A stretch of DNA of 54,160 nt from Streptomyces sp. S3(2020) (lineage in GTDB: Bacteria > Actinomycetota > Actinomycetes > Streptomycetales > Streptomycetaceae). Made by a program: the position numbers and the translations under genes. The stretch's first letter is position 1, and each line of letters begins with the position of its first letter. Shown piece by piece: positions 49,399 through 54,160 of this stretch. The notes under the pieces were generated by a model that was not told where the DNA came from, ran no database searches, and worked only from the letters and a program-made list of their open reading frames with translations. The stretch covers positions 1-54,160 of the forward strand of contig NZ_JABERD010000048.1 of the NCBI RefSeq assembly GCF_013044505.1. The letters are read 5' to 3'.

Positions 49399-50417
49399 CG
49401 GACACCTCCGGCCACCGCGGCGGCGCAGGCCGGCCACTTGCATTCCATGAGCCAGCGAAGACCCGGATCGAGCACCGCCAGGAGCTCCGGATCGGCGGCT
49501 GCGGTCTTGTCGTGCCGGATCTGCCGGTACAGCTCGAACAGCATCACCACCTGCTGCCAGTACGGGGCCAGATCCAGGCCCTGGATGTGCTCGGCGGTGT
49601 AGCGGACCTGGTTGGTGCGCAGCGCCTCCTCGTGCACCAGGACGTTCGCGATGGTCGCGCCCTCGGTGCTCGCCGGCATCGACGGGAACGCGAAGGCGGG
49701 CACGGTGCGACGGGATTCGGCTTCGGCCAGGACGCGCTCGACGCGGGCGGCGTTGGTGTCGTTGACGTGGGCCGAGCCGATGACGTGGGTGTACGTGCCG
49801 AGCTTCAGGCCGAGCTGGATGGCCGCGTACTCCTGGATCATCGTGAACGAGAAGACATCGGAGAGCAGCCCGCAGTCGAGGTCGTTGGCCCGCATGCTGC
49901 ACACCATGTGCAGCCGTCCGCCGCGCGAGAGCAGGTGGAGCCCGGCCAGGCAGGCGACGTCGGGGTTGTCACGGTCGGCGAGTTCCCTCGCGGCGAAGAC
50001 CGGCAGATAGGCGCGCTTGCTGTCGGGTTCGTTCAGCAGCAGCTCCACCACCCGGTCGAACTGCGACTGGTGGCCCCGGGCCGGGCTGAACAGGGCATGC
50101 CCGTACGCGGACCCGCCGAGCCGGATGCCGTCGGCGCTGCTGGCACGCATGGACGGCGCGTAGTAGACGATCATTGCCAGGTCCCGGCGACCGGCGAGGT
50201 ACCAGAGCGCTTCGGCAAACTGGAAGACCGGATTGACTCTGCGTTCGGCTAGGTACGGGAGACGCTGTCGGGGGTCGGGCAGGCGGAAGCTGGCTCCGGT
50301 CACTTCGCGGGCTGCGTTGCCGCGGGCGTCGATCCGGTGTTCCGGTTCGTTTGTGGCGAGCTGCAGCAAGGCGAGGTACGCGCCCTCGACGCTGCGAAAG
50401 GCCTGTGCTGTGAGCAA
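49395..50417 (-). CDS. thymidylate-synthase-like (deoxy)cytidylate hydroxymethylase/methylase
   Basis: TTG 50417 is the start because AGGAGG stands five bases upstream. The 340-residue protein follows thymidylate synthase: SKRAYLPV (Arg135), the nucleophile Cys156 (PDVACLAGLHLL), the RxND motif at 176-179 and HVIGSAHVND. At the position of the Asn that selects uracil in thymidylate synthase (FNIASY) it has Asp187 (SDVFSF). In phage dCMP hydroxymethylase the same Asn-to-Asp change gives cytosine specificity, and MilA of mildiomycin is a CMP hydroxymethylase of this family. I therefore predict action on CMP or dCMP. It leads the seven-gene operon. Confidence 0.82.
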   Translation of the reverse strand: MLTAQAFRSVEGAYLALLQLATNEPEHRIDARGNAAREVTGASFRLPDPRQRLPYLAERRVNPVFQFAEALWYLAGRRDLAMIVYYAPSMRASSADGIRLGGSAYGHALFSPARGHQSQFDRVVELLLNEPDSKRAYLPVFAARELADRDNPDVACLAGLHLLSRGGRLHMVCSMRANDLDCGLLSDVFSFTMIQEYAAIQLGLKLGTYTHVIGSAHVNDTNAARVERVLAEAESRRTVPAFAFPSMPASTEGATIANVLVHEEALRTNQVRYTAEHIQGLDLAPYWQQVVMLFELYRQIRHDKTAAADPELLAVLDPGLRWLMECKWPACAAAVAGGVR

Positions 50418-50490
50418 GACACCCTCCTGTTCCGGGGATGATGGTGTGCGGCCTGGTGGTTCGTACGGGCGCCCGGCGCGGGGGCGGAGG

Positions 50491-50522
50491 CGGCGTCTTC
50501 TCTAGGGGGAGGAGAAGCCGCA
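50491..50522. terminator. possible hairpin terminator of the conservon/acyl-CoA dehydrogenase operon
   Basis: GCGGCGTCTTCTC and GAGAAGCCGC flank AGGGGGAG and can pair into an imperfect stem. It lies downstream of the acyl-CoA dehydrogenase stop (leftward transcription) and upstream of the TS-like gene. There is no T-run. Nothing else that looks like a gene was found in 50418-50669. Confidence 0.35.
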
Positions 50523-50669
50523 CCGTCTTCCCCGCGCCGGGCTGGTGTCTCGCGCTCAGCCACGGGGGGTGCCGAGCGTGAGACGTTGGGCCCGCGCACG
50601 GTCCTTGCGATGCACGAGGTAACCGCGCGCGGCAATGCGGATGAAAACGGGGGCCGTGCGCGGGAGTTC

Positions 50670-51935
50670 CTAGACGCTTACCGGCTCGTCGGTCACCGGG
50701 GGCTGGGCGCGGCCGGAATGCAGCACCGACCACGGGATGCGCGTACCGACGTCCTCCTCCTTGCGGAGGAGGTTCTCCGCGAGGCGCCGACGCTGGACCT
50801 CACCCGTCCCTGCGGGTGCGTAGGTGGTCTGCATGTCCCGCCAGAAGCGTTGGAGGGGAAAGTCCTCGTCCAGGCCGTTGGCGGCATGGAGTTGCATGGC
50901 GTCGTCGCCGGATTCGGAGGCGAGATCATGGCCGAGCGCCTTGGCGGTGAGCAGTTCGTCGTCGCAGGGCAGGCCGCGGTCGAGCATGTCGACAGCGTGG
51001 TAGGCCAGGATCTTGGCCATGAGCACCCGGGAGGACATCCGGCCGATCCGGTCCCGTATGACGCTCAGGTCGGCGAGTTTGCCCTCGTAGCGGGGCCGGT
51101 TGCTGACGTACCGGGCAGTCAGCGCGACCGCGGTCTCGTGCAGGCCCAGGGAGACGGCGGTGAGATTGGGGCGGCCGTACAGGATGCTGCTGGACTGGGC
51201 GACCTCGAAGCCCTGGCCCACCTCACCGAGCACGTCGGTGGGGGCGATGCGTACCCGGTCGAAGGTGATCTGGCCGTAACTGAAGCCGCGCAGCCCGAGC
51301 CTGCCACTGTGCCGAACGAGAGTGACCCCTCGCTGGTCTTCCCGGACGAGGAACGCTGTCAGGGCGCGGGAGGTACGGGTGCCGGCCGGGGAGGTGCGGG
51401 CGACAACGACGTGGAGATCCGCGATGTGGCTGTTGCCCACATGGGCCTTGATCCCGGTGAGGACCCACGCCTTGCCGTTCCACTCGGCCCCGGTTGCCAT
51501 GCCACCGATGTGACCTCCCTGGTCCGGCTCGGTCACGGCGATCGACATCAGCGTGCGGCCGTCTGCCACACGCGGCAGCAGCGCGGTGTGCTGGTCCTCG
51601 GTGCCGTAGTGCAGGAGCGCGGCGATGGGGATCAGGCCGGCCTGGAGGATGGCCGCGGTGGCACCGGAGACGCGGGCGAGACGGTGGATCAGGATGGTCT
51701 TGGCGACATGGCCGGCCTCCATGCCGCCGAAGGCCTCGGGCACGGTGACGCCGAACCAGCGGCGCCCCGCAAGCAGCCGGGCAACCTCCCGGTCCACATG
51801 GTCAGGGGCATTCTCCATGTGCTCCACCCGGGGCTGGATCTCCTGGGCGGCGAAGTCATCGACGGCCTCCCAGAGGGCCCTGTGGGCGGGGGTGAGGAAC
51901 CGGTCGAGGGTAGTCGGGGTGGTGGGCATGGACAT
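50670..51935 (-). CDS. acyl-CoA dehydrogenase family protein
   Basis: ATG 51935 follows GGGAGAGGG and is chosen over an upstream TTG in frame. The 421-residue product has the three-part acyl-CoA dehydrogenase fold: N-terminal helices (FLTPAHRALWEAVDDFAAQE), a beta domain (MSIAVTEPDQGGHIGG, KAHVGNSHIADLHVVVA) and C-terminal helices (AKALGHDLASESGDDAMQLH, YAPAGTGEVQRRRLAENLLR). It would use FAD to oxidise an acyl thioester. It is 52 bases from the GAF gene on the same strand and is probably cotranscribed with the conservon genes. Isobutylamine-hydroxylase-like members of this superfamily are an alternative. Confidence 0.87.
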   Translation of the reverse strand: MSMPTTPTTLDRFLTPAHRALWEAVDDFAAQEIQPRVEHMENAPDHVDREVARLLAGRRWFGVTVPEAFGGMEAGHVAKTILIHRLARVSGATAAILQAGLIPIAALLHYGTEDQHTALLPRVADGRTLMSIAVTEPDQGGHIGGMATGAEWNGKAWVLTGIKAHVGNSHIADLHVVVARTSPAGTRTSRALTAFLVREDQRGVTLVRHSGRLGLRGFSYGQITFDRVRIAPTDVLGEVGQGFEVAQSSSILYGRPNLTAVSLGLHETAVALTARYVSNRPRYEGKLADLSVIRDRIGRMSSRVLMAKILAYHAVDMLDRGLPCDDELLTAKALGHDLASESGDDAMQLHAANGLDEDFPLQRFWRDMQTTYAPAGTGEVQRRRLAENLLRKEEDVGTRIPWSVLHSGRAQPPVTDEPVSV

Positions 51936-51987
51936 GGGTGGGTCCCTCTCCCTCAAGGCTCACATGACGGCTGCGGCGTGAACGGGA

Positions 51988-52641
51988 TCAGTGCGCGGGT
52001 GCTTGGGCGGTGAGGGTGTGCACGACTGTGCTGCCGGTGTCCTTGACGATGTCGAGGAGCTGCTGGGCCTGGCGGAGGGGGCGGGGTTCGGGGTCGATGA
52101 CGCAGACCGTCCCCCACGCGATGCCGGTGTCCCAGTCGATGAGAGGTGCGCCGAAGTAGGAGCGGATGCCGAGGGCGTCGGTCACGTGGTTGCCGACGAA
52201 GCGGGGGCTGGCGTAGACGTCGGGTAACGGGAGAGCTTTCCGGCGGGCAATGACTTCCGGGCACCAGCCATGGCGGCGGCTCATGCTGCGGCCCACCGGG
52301 ATCAGCCCGCTGTCGTGGGGCGGCTGGTGCAGGCCGATGAACGTCTGCTGGGGCCAGAAGATGTTGACGAAGCCGTAGGCGAGCCCGGTCCGTTCGGCCA
52401 TCTCGCGCGCGAGGTGGTCCATGTGATCGTCGGGACCCGGGGCGATACCGAAGCGTGCGATCACCTCCTGGCGGCCCTGCTCCACGGCGATCAGTTGCGC
52501 GGTGGTGGCGCTGATCGATGCGGGTTGGTGGGGCAGTAGGCCGTGCGGCGCCATCACCGCCTCCCCAGGGGAGGACAGCGGGCGTCCACGGGTGAGGCCA
52601 GCGCCAGCGGGGGACGGCATGAGGGGGTGCTGGTGTGTCAT
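51988..52641 (-). CDS. GAF-domain protein, conservon-associated
   Basis: The start ATG 52641 overlaps the GTPase stop (TGATG). The 217-residue product has a proline-rich N-terminus, then a GAF domain (~60-215) with MAERTGLAYGFVNIFWPQQT, HGWCPEVIARRKALPLPDVY and YFGAPLIDWDTGIAWGTVCV. GAF domains bind small ligands or nucleotides or mediate contacts. In several Streptomyces conservons an extra sensor or redox protein follows CvnD; this gene occupies that place and may modulate the G-protein switch. Confidence 0.82.
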   Translation of the reverse strand: MTHQHPLMPSPAGAGLTRGRPLSSPGEAVMAPHGLLPHQPASISATTAQLIAVEQGRQEVIARFGIAPGPDDHMDHLAREMAERTGLAYGFVNIFWPQQTFIGLHQPPHDSGLIPVGRSMSRRHGWCPEVIARRKALPLPDVYASPRFVGNHVTDALGIRSYFGAPLIDWDTGIAWGTVCVIDPEPRPLRQAQQLLDIVKDTGSTVVHTLTAQAPAH

Positions 52642-53273
52642 CAGATATCCAAGGGGGCTGGAGTGGAGAGGCAGGCGAGGGCGTGGTCGACCAGGGCGAC
52701 CAGGGAGGCCGCGACTTGGGTGGCCTCCCGGGCGTCGCACCGCATCACCGGGATGTCGGGGGCGATATCGAGGGCCTGGCGGACATCCTCGTGACGGAAC
52801 AGGACGGCGCCGTCGAATGGGTTGATCGCGATGATGAACGGCAGTCGGATCTGTTCGAAGAACGACACCGCCAGGAAACTGTCCTCTAGTCGGCGGGTGT
52901 CGACGAGGACTATGGCGCCTACTGCTCCGCTGCACACGTCGTACCAGAGGTGGGAGAACCGCTGTTGGCCGGGCGTGCCGAACAGCAGCAGCTCGAAGGG
53001 GTGCGGGTCAGTGAAGCCGACACGGCCGAAGTCGAACGCCACCGTGGTGGTGGTCTTGGACGCTACATGGTCGAGGCGGTCGACCGGCAAGCTCGCCTCG
53101 GTCAGCCGCTCTTCGGTGCTCAGCGGCGGGATGTCGCTGATGGCACCGACCGCGGTGGTCTTCCCTGCCCCGAACCCACCGGCGATCACCACCTTGAACA
53201 CCGTTCGGCCTGCGCCATGCTCGGCGTGCATCTCCGCCGAGGGATCATGAGTTCGCGCGTGTGGGCTATTCAT
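52641..53273 (-). CDS. cvnD: conservon GTPase (CvnD-type)
   Basis: The 210-residue protein has the small-GTPase motifs: G1 GGFGAGKTT (residues 32-40), a switch-like TTTTVAFDFGR, G3 LLFGTPGQQRF and G4 AINPFD in place of NKxD. This matches CvnD/MglA-like G-proteins of actinobacterial conservons. It overlaps the DUF742 gene by eight bases. In conservons CvnD works with the roadblock protein CvnB as a G-protein-like switch downstream of the sensor kinase CvnA. Confidence 0.9.
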   Translation of the reverse strand: MNSPHARTHDPSAEMHAEHGAGRTVFKVVIAGGFGAGKTTAVGAISDIPPLSTEERLTEASLPVDRLDHVASKTTTTVAFDFGRVGFTDPHPFELLLFGTPGQQRFSHLWYDVCSGAVGAIVLVDTRRLEDSFLAVSFFEQIRLPFIIAINPFDGAVLFRHEDVRQALDIAPDIPVMRCDAREATQVAASLVALVDHALACLSTPAPLDI

Positions 53274-53652
53274 CGGGCCACTTCATCGCCAGGGCGGCGC
53301 GCAGCCGCAGGAGCAGGGTGTGGTCGGGATCGGACGCTGCGTCGGCTGCGCCCGGCACGAGGACGTGGGTGGCCATCAGGTCGCTGATGAGGATCTTGGC
53401 GGGGGTCAGGCCGCAGCCGAGGGTGCCGGCGAGTTCGGCGACCGACCGCGGCCGGGTACGGCACAGGGCCGTGATCCGTCCGCACTCCTCCGGCAGCCCG
53501 GGGCCCGGGCGTCCGGGGCCGGGGTGCATGACCGATTCCAGGCGCAGGCGGTAGCGCGGCTGGGTACGGCCCCGGGTGAGTGCGTAGGGCCGGACGAAGG
53601 CTGTCGTGTCTGGATCGGCCGCCACCGACAGGCGCCGCAGGGCCGGTGTCAT
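53266..53652 (-). CDS. cvnC: DUF742 protein (CvnC-type)
   Basis: The 128-residue product begins MTPALRRLSVAADPDTTAFV and contains VRPYALTRGRT, the recognisable start of DUF742, then a winged-helix-like segment (GRITALCRTRPRSVAELAGT, GCGLTPAKILISDLMATHVL). It overlaps both neighbours (ATGA with the roadblock gene, eight bases with the GTPase gene), the usual conservon order B-C-D. Confidence 0.9.
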   Translation of the reverse strand: MTPALRRLSVAADPDTTAFVRPYALTRGRTQPRYRLRLESVMHPGPGRPGPGLPEECGRITALCRTRPRSVAELAGTLGCGLTPAKILISDLMATHVLVPGAADAASDPDHTLLLRLRAALAMKWPDE

Positions 53653-54143
53653 CGTGTGGTGTCGGCCGGGCGGGTACGGGCCGGGGTGAGCATGTGGGGT
53701 GCGAACGCGGTGACCAGGCGTCCCATCTCGAAGCCCACGGTGCCGGCATCAGCCTGGGGGGTGGTCACCACGCACAGCACGGTGTCCACGAACTGCTGCC
53801 CGATGCCGTTATGGCTCGTGAACGCGGCGCTGCGGCCAGCGAACTGAATGAAGATCAGCGAGTCGGGGCGTTCGATGATGATCTGCTTCGGCAGGTGTTT
53901 CTCGTGCCGGGGTCCGGTGATGCTGCCGCCCAGGGAAGCCAGTCCGCACACGGCCGCGGCGAGTTCGTCGGCCCAGTCCTTGTCGATGTCGCTGTCGAGT
54001 AAGTCGACGCCGTCGCGCGAGGCCAGCACCGCATGGGTGGCGCCGGCGACCTCGTTGACGAACTCGCGCAGCAGCCAGGCCATGGACTCCCGGTGCTCCC
54101 CGGTGCCGTCAGGGGTGGTCGTCGGTTCGCTGTGCGGAAGCAT
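53649..54143 (-). CDS. cvnB: roadblock/LC7 protein (CvnB-type)
   Basis: The 164-residue protein has the roadblock/LC7 fold (MAWLLREFVNEVAGATHAVL, ASRDGVDLLDSDIDKDWADE, LAAAVCGLASLGGSITG, IIIERPDSLIFIQFAG). In conservons it is the likely GTPase-activating or partner subunit for CvnD. The sensor kinase gene cvnA normally precedes it and would lie just outside the right edge. Confidence 0.9.
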   Translation of the reverse strand: MLPHSEPTTTPDGTGEHRESMAWLLREFVNEVAGATHAVLASRDGVDLLDSDIDKDWADELAAAVCGLASLGGSITGPRHEKHLPKQIIIERPDSLIFIQFAGRSAAFTSHNGIGQQFVDTVLCVVTTPQADAGTVGFEMGRLVTAFAPHMLTPARTRPADTTR

Positions 54144-54160
54144 GCGTGGGGCTCCAAAGA

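Overview
The window is high-GC DNA with GTG/TTG starts, G-rich ribosome binding sites and many ATGA or GTGA gene overlaps. It also carries a conservon (roadblock, DUF742 and GTPase genes) and actinobacterial IS families. Together these indicate Streptomyces or a close relative. Most of the window looks like an accessory island: at least ten insertion-sequence remnants or copies (IS630, IS1380, tyrosine-recombinase transposon, two IS5 groups, IS256, IS21, IS3, ISL3, IS30) separate small cargo blocks. No tRNA, rRNA or CRISPR array was seen.

Left part (1-11 kb). An IS630 end at the window edge is followed by a patatin-like lipase. A four-gene plus-strand operon (3709-9344) follows: two large proteins of unknown function, a small protein of the trypsin-co-occurring type (CU044_2847/Trypco1-like), and a 780-residue protein ending in a PD-(D/E)XK nuclease-like domain. 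Pieces of an IS1380 transposase lie on both sides of this operon. Beyond the right piece is a trypsin-like protease gene cut off exactly where an NTPase domain would normally begin. I read this as a conflict (defence or toxin) cassette damaged by rearrangement.

11.2-14.1 kb holds a compact metabolic operon: a YheO/DauR-type regulator, an ornithine cyclodeaminase-family reductase and a D-threonine aldolase/D-hydroxyaspartate-type PLP enzyme. 14.1-24.9 kb is a graveyard of mobile elements mixed with orphan genes: a HEAT-like protein, a membrane protein, a LexA-type winged helix, and an odd Arg-Asp-rich repeat protein paired with a membrane protein.

25.3-32.5 kb is an RHS polymorphic toxin of more than 2200 residues. 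It ends in a GIY-YIG-like nuclease tip and is followed by a small candidate immunity gene. The tip and immunity gene are visibly lower in GC, and the immunity gene lies antisense over the end of a truncated coiled-coil gene. A RelE-like toxin-antitoxin pair with a frameshifted toxin follows.

36.1-42.65 kb is a tightly coupled three-NTPase operon: a KAP ATPase, a P-loop protein with a degenerate Walker A, and a 1438-residue protein. That protein combines an AAA module, a possible nuclease-like region, two membrane segments, a NACHT module and a formylglycine-enzyme-like domain. It lies between IS elements and is the best candidate for an undescribed defence system.

44.6-50.4 kb is a seven-gene translationally coupled operon: thymidylate-synthase-like enzyme, tandem nucleoside-diphosphate-kinase-like protein, radical SAM enzyme, DEDDh exonuclease, P-loop kinase, aldo/keto reductase and Nudix-like protein. 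The synthase-like enzyme has Asp where thymidylate synthase has Asn, which suggests a cytidylate (hydroxy)methylase. The operon therefore looks like a modified-nucleotide or nucleoside-analogue pathway. The right edge (50.7-54.1 kb) is a conservon-type signalling operon with a GAF protein and an acyl-CoA dehydrogenase; its sensor kinase gene would lie beyond the window.
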